Positions 1 to 6,319 of a stretch of 6,821 bases of DNA are shown piece after piece. A program made the translations under genes and the position numbers. The notes beneath the pieces are model-generated. The model worked only from the letters and a program-made list of their open reading frames with translations. It was not told the DNA's origin and did no database searches. Within the stretch, counting starts at the first letter, position 1. Every line of letters starts with the position of its first letter. Source of the stretch: Acidobacteriota bacterium (GTDB lineage: Bacteria; Acidobacteriota; Terriglobia; Acidiferrales; UBA7541); contig QHYF01000213.1 of the NCBI GenBank assembly GCA_003224075.1, positions 1-6,821 of the forward strand. Direction: 5' to 3'.

Positions 1-968
1 AAAAATCCGGCCGTAACTCCGAGAAACACGCGAAAAGTATTTGCGCCGCCATTGGTCACGGCAATATCGGCGTGGCCGTCCTGATTGAAATCAGCGATGG
101 CGATGCCCGTGGGAGTGGCAGAGGTAGCGAGAGGCGAATTCGGCCCGGGCACGAAAGTGCCATCACCCTGGTTCAGCAGAATCGTGACGGAATTATCCTT
201 CTGATTGACGACGGCCAGATCGGCGGTGCCGTTGCCGTCCAGATCGCTGGAAGCGATCGCGACAGGAAGATTTCCCATTCCGTTGGTTATCGGCGAGCCG
301 GTGAATTCGGTGAAAGTCCCATCGCCGTTGCCCTGCAAGACCACAACATTGCCTTGGGTGATCGCCGGATTGGCGAGCGTCGTTTGGTCGACAATAGCGA
401 GATCAGGCTTGCCATCACCATTGAAATCCGCGACCGTCACGGCGATGGGACCGCTGACGGTCGTGGGAAGAGCAAAAGGAGAACCGGCCGCCGGCGTGAA
501 CGTCGGATTGCCGCTCGCGTCCACGCCGCCGACGAAAACGGAAAAAGTGCTGTCGGCGAAATTGAGGACAGCGAAATCCTGGTTGGCGTCAGCATTGCTG
601 TTGAAACTACCGGTGACAATGGCACTGGGCTCCTTGCCGACAGGGATGGAGATGGCTGGTTGCTTGAAAGTGCCGTCGCCGTTACTCAAAAGGATTTTGA
701 CGGTGCTGGTTGTGGGATCAGTGATCAGCAAATCGTGAAAGCCGCTGGAGGTGAGCACTGCCGAGGCGATAGCAGGGGGGACCGCTGGAGCAGCCGTGCG
801 TGCTGGGCCGAGCGAAATCGGAGAGCCGGTCGCCTGCACAAAGGTTCCTTGATTGCCGCTCTGGTCCAGCAGAATCGTCACGGAGTTGTCCAGTTGGTTG
901 ACCGCGGCCAGATCGAGCAAGCCGTTGTTCAGAAAATCAGCCGCGACCAAGGACACCGGGCCGACGCC
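1..968 (-). repeat. At least six FG-GAP/VCBS protein repeats (partial beta-propeller)
   Basis: Six repeats of about 40-50 residues follow the pattern 'P.aia.aDfngDG..Dlav.n...ntv.vllg.gdGtF'. Approximate spans are 968-840, 779-657, 638-492, 455-306, 275-144 and 116-1 (cut by the edge). Calcium-binding-like loops are well kept in the last three: DFNGDGKPD (428-402), DLDGNGTAD (245-219) and DFNQDGHAD (92-66). They are degenerate in the first three (DFLNNGLLD in the first). Such repeats usually form a seven-bladed propeller, so at least one more blade is expected beyond base 1. They are typical of secreted, integrin-like or surface proteins. Confidence 0.85.
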
Positions 969-2352
969 CGCAGGATACGAGGTGCTTGGAAACGGATTGC
1001 TCACGCCGCCCACGTTGGGCGTGGAAGCGGCGGTGCCCAGACTGCCGGAGAGCAGTGAGAGGGTGATCGGGAAGCGGTCTCCCACGAAAAAAGTGGCGGG
1101 CTTGCCGTCTTGCGCGCGCATCAAGACCTGACGGCCGCTCTGCACCAGCGAGAGAGCATTCGAGAAGTCCGCCGCGGCTCCAGGCAAGGTCAGAAGAAAA
1201 GTCGACTTGCCGCCGCCGAAGGCAATGAGCGGGGGAATCAGGGAGCTAAGGGACGACGTGCCGGCGCTTGCCGCTCCGCCGAAGATGCCAGCGAGGAGCG
1301 TCTGCAGCGCGGAAAGATTGTTGGCCTGGTTCAACTGGCTGATCAGATTGGGAGGGATGCTGAAGAGCCGCGCTTTGGAAGGCGTTTCGATGCCGAGCTT
1401 TTGCGCGGTGTTGCGGTCGACCTCGAGCAGCTCGATTTCCAGCATCACTTCGCCGCGGGCCTTTTCCACTTGCTGGATCAGTTTACCGGCGAGGGCCAGC
1501 TTCTCCGGCGTGTCACGCATGGTAATGGTGCGGCTGCGGGCGTCGGGAGTGATGTGCGTTGACCCCGTGATGTCGCGCAGGACGCGGAGGATCTCCGTCA
1601 CATCTTCGGGGCCGACAGCCGCGGAGAGCGGAAAGGTCTGCTCCACTTCCAGGCCATATTGCCGGCGCTTTTCTGGCGTGTCCTGAGCGACGAACATCAA
1701 CGTGGGATTCAAGGGACGCCAGAAGGTTCCGGTTTGCACACCGAGAAGGGACACAGCGGTGTAAAAATCCACATCATCAACGCGCAGAGAAACGCTTCTC
1801 ACCGTCAGGTCCGGATCAAAGGCCGCCTTGACGCCGAACAGTTCCGCCGTCTGTTGGTAGACCGTCTTGGTATCTCCGCGAAGATTCAAATTGTGCTTGC
1901 CTCCCTGCGGATGCAATCGAGGCAAGCCGGAGATTTCTTTCGTTCTTCTTGCTGGTGATTCCTCTTCCATGGCTTTGAATTGTGTGAGCCGCTCGGCGAC
2001 GATGCCATTCCCGGGATCGATCTGCAGCGCTGCGGCCAATTCCTCGGTCGCCTGGTCCAAGTGGCCCGCCAAAGCGTCGCGTTCTGCGGCTTCGACGTAG
2101 CCGCGGACGAGCCTGGAGCGGAGCGCCACTCCCCGTCCGATGATGGACATATCCTGAGGGGCATAACGCGCGGCCTGGTCATAAGCGGCTAGTGCTTCGT
2201 CGAAGCGGCCTGCTGCTTCGGCCTTTTCGCCTCGCTCGGCGGCTTTCTGCGCGCGCTTAGAATCCGGGCGCACCGTGGAGGGTTCGAGGCGCGAGGTCTG
2301 GGGTAAGCAGGATCGCCAGCAGCAAAGAAAGGCCTTGGCAGAGGGTGCGCAT
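1..2352 (-). CDS. Secretin-like outer-membrane protein with TPR segment and FG-GAP/VCBS repeats (partial, apparent frameshift)
   Basis: The 3' end lies beyond the left edge. The main frame is open from about 2310 down to base 1 and was read by hand on the minus strand. Order of parts: helical TPR-like repeats (about 2250-1975, e.g. GRFDEALAAYDQAARYAP and GHLDQATEELAAALQIDP); an STN-like secretin domain (about 1900-1690, with NLRGDTKTVYQQTAELFGV); a secretin N-domain ending in the typical MLEIELLEVDRNTAQKLGI (1445-1389); and the start of the secretin core (GKPATFFVGDRFPI, 1106-1065). FG-GAP repeats then take over (968-1). Secretins form multimeric outer-membrane pores for type II or type IV pilus machinery. 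The beta-barrel is not present in the visible part; it may resume after the repeats or be lost. An ATG at 2352 opens a signal peptide (MRTLCQGLSLLLAILL), but in another frame. The only in-frame alternative near the body is GTG at 2273, which has no clear ribosome site and would give no signal peptide. The domain calls are firm; whether this is a true pore is inference. Confidence 0.78.
2257..2352 (-). other. Signal-peptide fragment out of frame with the secretin-like body
   Basis: The frame starting with ATG at 2352-2350 encodes a short N-terminus and hydrophobic core (MRTLCQGLSLLLAILL), then stops at a TAA at 2259-2257. The secretin body is open in the neighbouring frame across the same bases. 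Removing one base from the four-G run at 2300-2303 (CCCC on the coding strand) would join the two into ...LLAILLTQTSRLEPS...DSKRAQKAAERGEK, a natural signal peptide plus linker. A real frameshift, a sequencing indel, or use of a different start would all explain this. No good Shine-Dalgarno sequence is visible before the ATG. Confidence 0.6.
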
Positions 2353-2391
2353 AGGCAGCCGACAGGATAACCTATTACAGCATTGGGAAAT

Positions 2392-2408
2392 CGGACCAAG
2401 TTGGTCCG
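2392..2408. promoter_or_regulatory. Perfect 17-bp inverted repeat, candidate operator
   Basis: CGGACCAAGTTGGTCCG has two perfect 8-bp arms around a single central G at 2400. It ends one base before the -35 hexamer of the rightward promoter and lies 40 bp upstream of the leftward ATG at 2352. The position suits a dimeric activator or repressor. It does not resemble the Fur or DtxR/IdeR consensus, and I cannot name the regulator. Confidence 0.55.
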
Positions 2409-2409
2409 G

Positions 2410-2438
2410 TTGACGGAAGAGCTTTGGTGCGATACACT
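2410..2438 (+). promoter_or_regulatory. Sigma70-type promoter of the FTR1-ABC operon
   Basis: The -35 is TTGACG (2410-2415, five of six consensus bases). The spacer is exactly 17 bp and the -10 is TACACT (2433-2438, four of six). Transcription would start near 2445, leaving a leader of about 30 nt before the GTG at 2477. It is the only convincing promoter seen in the divergent gap, and the inverted repeats at 2392-2408 and 2433-2447 sit beside and on top of it. Confidence 0.6.
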
Positions 2439-2447
2439 TAAAGTGTA
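2433..2447. promoter_or_regulatory. Perfect 15-bp inverted repeat over the -10 and start point, candidate repressor site
   Basis: TACACTTAAAGTGTA has 7-bp arms around a central A at 2440. Its left arm contains the whole -10 hexamer, so a bound dimer would block RNA polymerase. The TACA...TGTA ends recall operators of the BlaI/MecI/CopY family (TACAnnTGTA-like), but the spacing differs, so this is only a suggestion. Confidence 0.5.
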
Positions 2448-2467
2448 GTTGCAAATCATTTACAAGT

Positions 2468-2471
2468 GGAG
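2468..2471 (+). promoter_or_regulatory. Ribosome binding site fixing the GTG start of the FTR1 gene
   Basis: GGAG lies 5 nt before the GTG at 2477-2479. This start places the first REGVE motif within the first membrane helix at residues 10-14, as in other FTR1 proteins, and no better upstream start is needed. Confidence 0.6.
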
Positions 2472-2476
2472 ATTCC

Positions 2477-3739
2477 GTGCTTTCGGCTTTCCTAATCGCG
2501 CTACGTGAAGGTGTTGAGGCTGCTCTCGTCGTGGGCATCATCCTCGTCTATCTATCCCGCACAGGCCGCCAGCATTTGGCGCGATTCGTCTGGTATGGCG
2601 TGGCGGCGGCGGCAGCGCTCAGCCTGGGTGTAGCGGTCGCCCTGGACCGCTGGCGCATCAACCAAGATGGCTTCGAAGGGCTGATGCTGCTGATCGCCGC
2701 GGTCTTCGTAGTTACGATGATCGTATGGATGAACCGCGTTGCGCGCCATCTGAAAAAAGAGATCGAGCAGAAGGTGGAAGCTTATGCCGAGCGGGCCGGG
2801 AGCGCGGCGGCCTGGGGCATCTTTCTTTTCGTTTTCCTGATCGTGTTGCGTGAGGGGGCTGAGCTGGCGCTGATCCTGCGTGCCGTGGAGCTTTCGAGCG
2901 AAGGGCTGCAGACCTGGATCGGGACGATTGTGGGGATTGCGGCCGCGGTTGCCGTGGGGTTGTTCTTCTTCAAGGGCACCTTGCGGGTGCCGCTGCACCG
3001 ATTTTTTGCGGTAACGAGCGTCATCTTGATGCTCGTGGGGTTTCAACTGGCGCTAACCGGCCTGCACGAACTGAGTGAGGCGCAATGGCTGCCTTCAAGC
3101 AAGGGGGAGATGGCGATTCTTGGCCCCATCGTTCGCAATGAGCTGTTCTTCTTCGTGTTTATCTTTGGCGCGGCGATGCTGCTGGTTTTGCGCGAATGGC
3201 AGGCGGCGTCGCATGCGAAGACCGCCAAAGAAACGCTGAACGACGCCGAAAAACGTCTGCTGGAATCACAGAGCCGCCGCCAGCGCCGCTGGATGATTGC
3301 GGCGGCAACCGCGTCTCTCACCGTGATTCTGGTGCTCACGGCCGATTTCATTTATGCGCGGGCGAACTCCGCGCCGCCTTCGGCTCGTGCGATCGAAGCC
3401 GTCGGAGATATCGTGCATGTCCCGATCAGCGAAGTTCAGGACGGAAACATGCATCTTTTTACCGTCAATGCTGGCGGTCAGTCGTTGCGTTTCATGATCA
3501 TCAAGAAACCCAACGGCTGGGGCGCGGAGCTGGACGCGTGCCGCATCTGCGGGGCGGAAGGTTACCGGCAGGACGGCCAAAACGTCATCTGCCGCCACTG
3601 CGCCTCGGCGATCTATATTCCGTCGATCGGCGATCAAGGCGGATGCAATCCCATCGGCGTGCCCTCGCATGTGGATGGAGGGGATCTGGCGATCGATATT
3701 TCGTCGTTGACACAAGCCGCAAAGGAGATTCCTCAGTAG
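2477..3739 (+). CDS. FTR1-family iron permease fused to a periplasmic DUF2318 cysteine-rich domain
   Basis: A 420-residue inner-membrane protein starting at GTG. Residues 1-240 are an FTR1/EfeU-type permease with about seven membrane helices. The two diagnostic iron-binding motifs are REGVE (10-14) and REGAE (125-129). A charged, arginine-rich linker (about 241-271) should be cytoplasmic. An eighth helix (about 272-291) then carries the C-terminus outside. Residues 305-408 match DUF2318: DGNMHLF (322-328), CRIC (C355, C358), CRHC (C372, C375) and GGCNP (C390), with H374 and H398 nearby. Five cysteines suggest binding of metal, an Fe-S cluster or haem, or redox work; which of these is not shown by sequence. 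FTR1 proteins usually take up ferric iron produced by a partner oxidase. In the P19-linked systems the permease and DUF2318 are, as I recall, separate proteins, so the fusion is notable. It is first in the operon, 43 bp before the first ABC permease. Confidence 0.9.
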   Translation: MLSAFLIALREGVEAALVVGIILVYLSRTGRQHLARFVWYGVAAAAALSLGVAVALDRWRINQDGFEGLMLLIAAVFVVTMIVWMNRVARHLKKEIEQKVEAYAERAGSAAAWGIFLFVFLIVLREGAELALILRAVELSSEGLQTWIGTIVGIAAAVAVGLFFFKGTLRVPLHRFFAVTSVILMLVGFQLALTGLHELSEAQWLPSSKGEMAILGPIVRNELFFFVFIFGAAMLLVLREWQAASHAKTAKETLNDAEKRLLESQSRRQRRWMIAAATASLTVILVLTADFIYARANSAPPSARAIEAVGDIVHVPISEVQDGNMHLFTVNAGGQSLRFMIIKKPNGWGAELDACRICGAEGYRQDGQNVICRHCASAIYIPSIGDQGGCNPIGVPSHVDGGDLAIDISSLTQAAKEIPQ

Positions 3740-3775
3740 GGGTGCGAACTATCATGCCCCTACCCGAACGTTCGG
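3736..3775 (+). other. Two abutting inverted repeats filling the FTR1-permease gap (possible mRNA hairpins)
   Basis: GTAGGGG (3736-3742) pairs perfectly with CCCCTAC (3757-3763), a 7-bp stem that includes the FTR1 stop codon TAG (3737-3739). The palindrome CCGAACGTTCGG (3764-3775) follows with no gap and can fold as a CCGA stem with an ACGU loop. No U-tract follows, so this is not an ordinary terminator. The structure ends 7 nt before the next ATG, where a Shine-Dalgarno would be expected and none is seen. It could tune translation, mRNA processing or stability within the operon, or act as a DNA-binding site. Confidence 0.4.
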
Positions 3776-3782
3776 CAATCCT

Positions 3783-5093
3783 ATGTTTCTACGACTTGTA
3801 GCGGATTCTTTTGGACGGCGGCCGCGCCATAAGCTCCTGACCGGGGCGGCGCTGGCGCTCGGCATGGCCGTGGCTACGGCCGCGCTGAGCGTGGCGCTCG
3901 ATGTCGGTGACCGCCTTGCCAGAGAATTCCGCAGCCTGGGCGCAAATCTCATCGTTACGCCGCAGGCGGATTCGTTGCCACTCGAAATTGGCGGCGTGGA
4001 TTATCGCCCTGTCAACGCTGGTGCCTATCTCCCGGAAGCCGACTTGCCCAAACTCAAGACCATTTTCTGGCATAACAACATCGTCGGTTTTGCGCCAATC
4101 CTTGAAGTGCCGATTAAAGCTGGGAATCTCAATTCCGTTTCTTACACTTCGACTTCGGAAGTTCGAATGATCGGAACCTGGTCAAATCACCAAGTTCAAA
4201 TTCCCGATGGCTCGATCTACGTGACGGGGATTGGAAAAACGAATCCGTGGTGGCACGTGGATGGTCGTTGGTTCGCGGAGAACAAACCAGAATGCGTTGT
4301 GGGCACCAGGCTGGCCAAACGACTGGGTGTTTCTGTTGGCGGTGAGCTGATGGTTTTTCAGGCAATGAAGGAAGCCACGCCGACATCTTCGACTCGCCTC
4401 GCAGTCGTTGGTCTACTTGAAACCGGCGGTTCGGAAGAAGATCAGATTGTCGCGCCGCTGTCCGTAGCGCAAGCGCTTTCGGACAAGCCGGGGCAGTATC
4501 GGCAGTTGTATGTCAGTGCGCTGACGAAGCCGGAAGATGCGTTTGGGAAGCGCGACCCGAAAAGTTTTACGCCCGCCGAGTATGACCGCTGGTTTTGCAC
4601 GCCGTACATTTCGGCAATCGCGTTGCAGATTCAGCAGGAATTGCCGGGGACGGACGTACGGGTGATTCGGCGCGTCGCGGAAGGTGAGGGGCAGATTCTC
4701 ACGCGGGTTCAAATGCTTTTGTGGCTGGTCACCGGCGCGTCGCTGCTCGCGGCTGTGCTGGCTGTGGGCGCCTCATCGGCGGCCTCGGTGATTGAGCGGC
4801 GCACCGAGATCGGCTTGATGAAGGCGCTTGGCGCGGGTTCCGGCACGGTTGGCTTCCTGCTTGCGGCGGAGCAGCTCCTGCTCGCGTTTGTTGGCGGGGG
4901 AATCGGTTATGCGCTCGGGATCGTTCTCGCCCGCTTGCTCGGCCAGAAAGTCTTTGGAGCCGCGCCCGAACCCTCGATGCTCGTTCTGCTGGTCGTTCTC
5001 GGGCTTGCCGCTGTGGTCACGCTGCTCGGCAGCGCCATCCCCTTGCGGCGCGCTTCGCTTTACGAGCCGGCGCCCATCCTGCGAGGCGAATGA
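3783..5093 (+). CDS. ABC transporter permease, FtsX/MacB type (first of two)
   Basis: A 436-residue inner-membrane protein with the MacB/LolC-type layout. It has one membrane helix near the N-terminus (about 18-40), a periplasmic domain of about 265 residues, and three C-terminal helices (about 310-335, 356-385 and 398-421). The cytoplasmic coupling stretch ERRTEIGLMKALGAG (338-352) is typical of FtsX-domain permeases that contact the ATPase. The periplasmic part contains NPWWHVDGRWF (154-164) and two cysteines, C171 and C272. The motif REFRSLGANLIVTP (48-60) recurs, slightly changed, in the next gene, so the two are paralogues that probably pair as a heterodimer. By comparison with the C. 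jejuni P19 locus (cj1661/cj1662) the system acts in iron handling, but this family can also move lipoproteins, peptides or drugs. The ATG at 3783 aligns with the start of relatives but has no clear ribosome site. Its stop overlaps the next start. Confidence 0.88.
   Translation: MFLRLVADSFGRRPRHKLLTGAALALGMAVATAALSVALDVGDRLAREFRSLGANLIVTPQADSLPLEIGGVDYRPVNAGAYLPEADLPKLKTIFWHNNIVGFAPILEVPIKAGNLNSVSYTSTSEVRMIGTWSNHQVQIPDGSIYVTGIGKTNPWWHVDGRWFAENKPECVVGTRLAKRLGVSVGGELMVFQAMKEATPTSSTRLAVVGLLETGGSEEDQIVAPLSVAQALSDKPGQYRQLYVSALTKPEDAFGKRDPKSFTPAEYDRWFCTPYISAIALQIQQELPGTDVRVIRRVAEGEGQILTRVQMLLWLVTGASLLAAVLAVGASSAASVIERRTEIGLMKALGAGSGTVGFLLAAEQLLLAFVGGGIGYALGIVLARLLGQKVFGAAPEPSMLVLLVVLGLAAVVTLLGSAIPLRRASLYEPAPILRGE
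5083..5086 (+). promoter_or_regulatory. Ribosome binding site near the overlapping start of the second permease
   Basis: GAGG lies 3 nt before ATG 5090 and 6 nt before ATG 5093. By spacing the second ATG is the better start, which would shorten the protein by one residue. A third in-frame ATG at 5123 begins MFWRIIRRLL, which aligns with MFLRLVADSF of the upstream paralogue, but it has no good site of its own. Confidence 0.4.
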
Positions 5094-6319
5094 TGCCGGA
5101 CCGGCGCGTCACCAATCGAGCGATGTTCTGGCGCATCATCCGCCGCCTGCTCAGCGCGAACCGCGGCCGTCTCTTCGTCATGCTGCTGGCGCTCGGCGCG
5201 GGCGCTGCCGTCACCGCCGCTCTACTCAATCTCCAGGTGGATGCCAAGCGCCGCCTTACCTCTGAATTCAGGTCATTCGGCGCTAACGTCCTTATCACTC
5301 CGCACGACCATCCTGATGTCAACGTTTTGTCTGCTGTGATGGATGACTCGCTCTTTGACCGCGTGCCTACAGAAAACGCTGGCCAGAAAGTCACGAAGGC
5401 TGAGTTTCTCTACGGAGTAGCGCAATTGAGCGCAAGAGATCGCATCCGGCAAAGCACGAGTTCCCGCCATGTCATTAATGCGATCGTCTCCGGCTACGCG
5501 GTTGCCTCTGGTTCGGAATACCTGCCTCATGGCTTAGGTCAGGTCGCTCCATCCGTGGTAGTCGGAGGTAAAAATCTCGATCAACTTAATGTTCGCACCT
5601 GTGATGTTGGACGAGAATTAGCTTCGCGATTGAATCTCGCACCGGATTTGTCTGAAGGAGTCGTACTTAAGAATAGTGAGAGACAAGATTGGTGTGCCGT
5701 TGCCGAAGTCAGAGGCTTTGGGGGTCCGGAAGATAGTCAGCTGTTCCTTGAACTCCCAGCGACCCAGGCGCTGCTCGACCGCAAAGGAAAGATCACATTA
5801 ATCCAACTAAGCGTTCCGGGTACGCCGAGGGATATCGAGCATTATATTTCAGACCTTCGAATTGCGCTTCCTGAGGTTGAAGTCCATGGCATACGCCAAT
5901 TCACGGAAGGCGAAGCGAAGATTTACAACCGTATCAGCGGGTTGCTGACGGCGACGGTTGGCATTGTGCTGTTGCTGACGGGGCTGTGCGTGATGGCGGC
6001 GATGACGAACGTGGCAATGGAACGGAAGATGGACGTGGGCTTGATGAAAGCCATCGGCGGAGCGACGCGGCGCGTGCTGCGGTTGTTTCTTGCCGAGGCG
6101 GCGCTGCTGGGGCTCGCGGGCGGCTTGCTTGGCGCTGCGGCCGGCATTTTTCTGTCGATTGGACTGGGAAAGGCCGTCTTTGGCGTAGCGGCGCAGCCGA
6201 GACTGATTGTGTATCCTGTAGCTGTGGGGCTGACCATACTCGTCGCTATTCTGAGCGCATTTCCGCTACGGCGGCTGGCGAGTATCCGTCCGGCATCGGT
6301 TTTTCGAGGTGAAGCGTGA
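5090..6319 (+). CDS. ABC transporter permease, FtsX/MacB type (second of two)
   Basis: A 409-residue inner-membrane protein, paralogous to its upstream neighbour and overlapping it by 4 bp (ATGA), so the two are probably translationally coupled. The layout is the same: an N-terminal helix (about 28-48), a periplasmic domain (about 50-280), and three C-terminal helices (about 284-306, 330-360 and 372-392). The coupling stretch ERKMDVGLMKAIGGA (311-325) contacts the ATPase in this family. SEFRSFGANVLITP (58-71) matches REFRSLGANLIVTP of the first permease. Periplasmic cysteines are C171 and C202; C171 falls before VGRELASRL, just as C171 of the first permease precedes VGTRLAKRL. A further cysteine, C300, is in a membrane helix. 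The substrate is not shown by sequence; context with FTR1-DUF2318 suggests iron or redox partners. The coding bases for the periplasmic domain are poorer in GC than those for the helices. Confidence 0.88.
   Translation: MMPDRRVTNRAMFWRIIRRLLSANRGRLFVMLLALGAGAAVTAALLNLQVDAKRRLTSEFRSFGANVLITPHDHPDVNVLSAVMDDSLFDRVPTENAGQKVTKAEFLYGVAQLSARDRIRQSTSSRHVINAIVSGYAVASGSEYLPHGLGQVAPSVVVGGKNLDQLNVRTCDVGRELASRLNLAPDLSEGVVLKNSERQDWCAVAEVRGFGGPEDSQLFLELPATQALLDRKGKITLIQLSVPGTPRDIEHYISDLRIALPEVEVHGIRQFTEGEAKIYNRISGLLTATVGIVLLLTGLCVMAAMTNVAMERKMDVGLMKAIGGATRRVLRLFLAEAALLGLAGGLLGAAAGIFLSIGLGKAVFGVAAQPRLIVYPVAVGLTILVAILSAFPLRRLASIRPASVFRGEA
6306..6309 (+). promoter_or_regulatory. Ribosome binding site fixing the GTG start of the ATPase gene
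   Basis: GAGG lies 6 nt before GTG 6316-6318, which overlaps the stop of the second permease (GTGA). The site supports translation from GTG rather than from a later start. Confidence 0.5.

Noticed and set aside
72..1058. A long plus-strand open frame (328 codons) and an overlapping 177-codon one at 205-738
   Set aside because: They lie opposite the FG-GAP repeats. Their composition is low-complexity (R, G, D, A rich or S, P, V rich) with no recognisable domain, while the minus strand gives well-formed repeats throughout.
1110..1958. Plus-strand open frames opposite the secretin domains
   Set aside because: The minus-strand frame shows clear secretin and STN motifs over the same bases, and the plus-strand products match nothing I recognise.
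2454..2463. AATCATTTAC, resembling half of a Fur box
   Set aside because: Eight of ten bases fit one half-site, but the other half (upstream) does not match, so a Fur site is not supported.
2552..3351. Minus-strand open frames opposite the FTR1 gene
   Set aside because: They are shadows of a clearly recognised permease with intact REGxE motifs; their products are rich in R, H, Q and P and show no domain.
3736..3763. Possible intrinsic terminator after the FTR1 gene
   Set aside because: The stem is fair but the loop is 14 nt and no run of T follows, and the downstream ABC genes have no promoter I can see.
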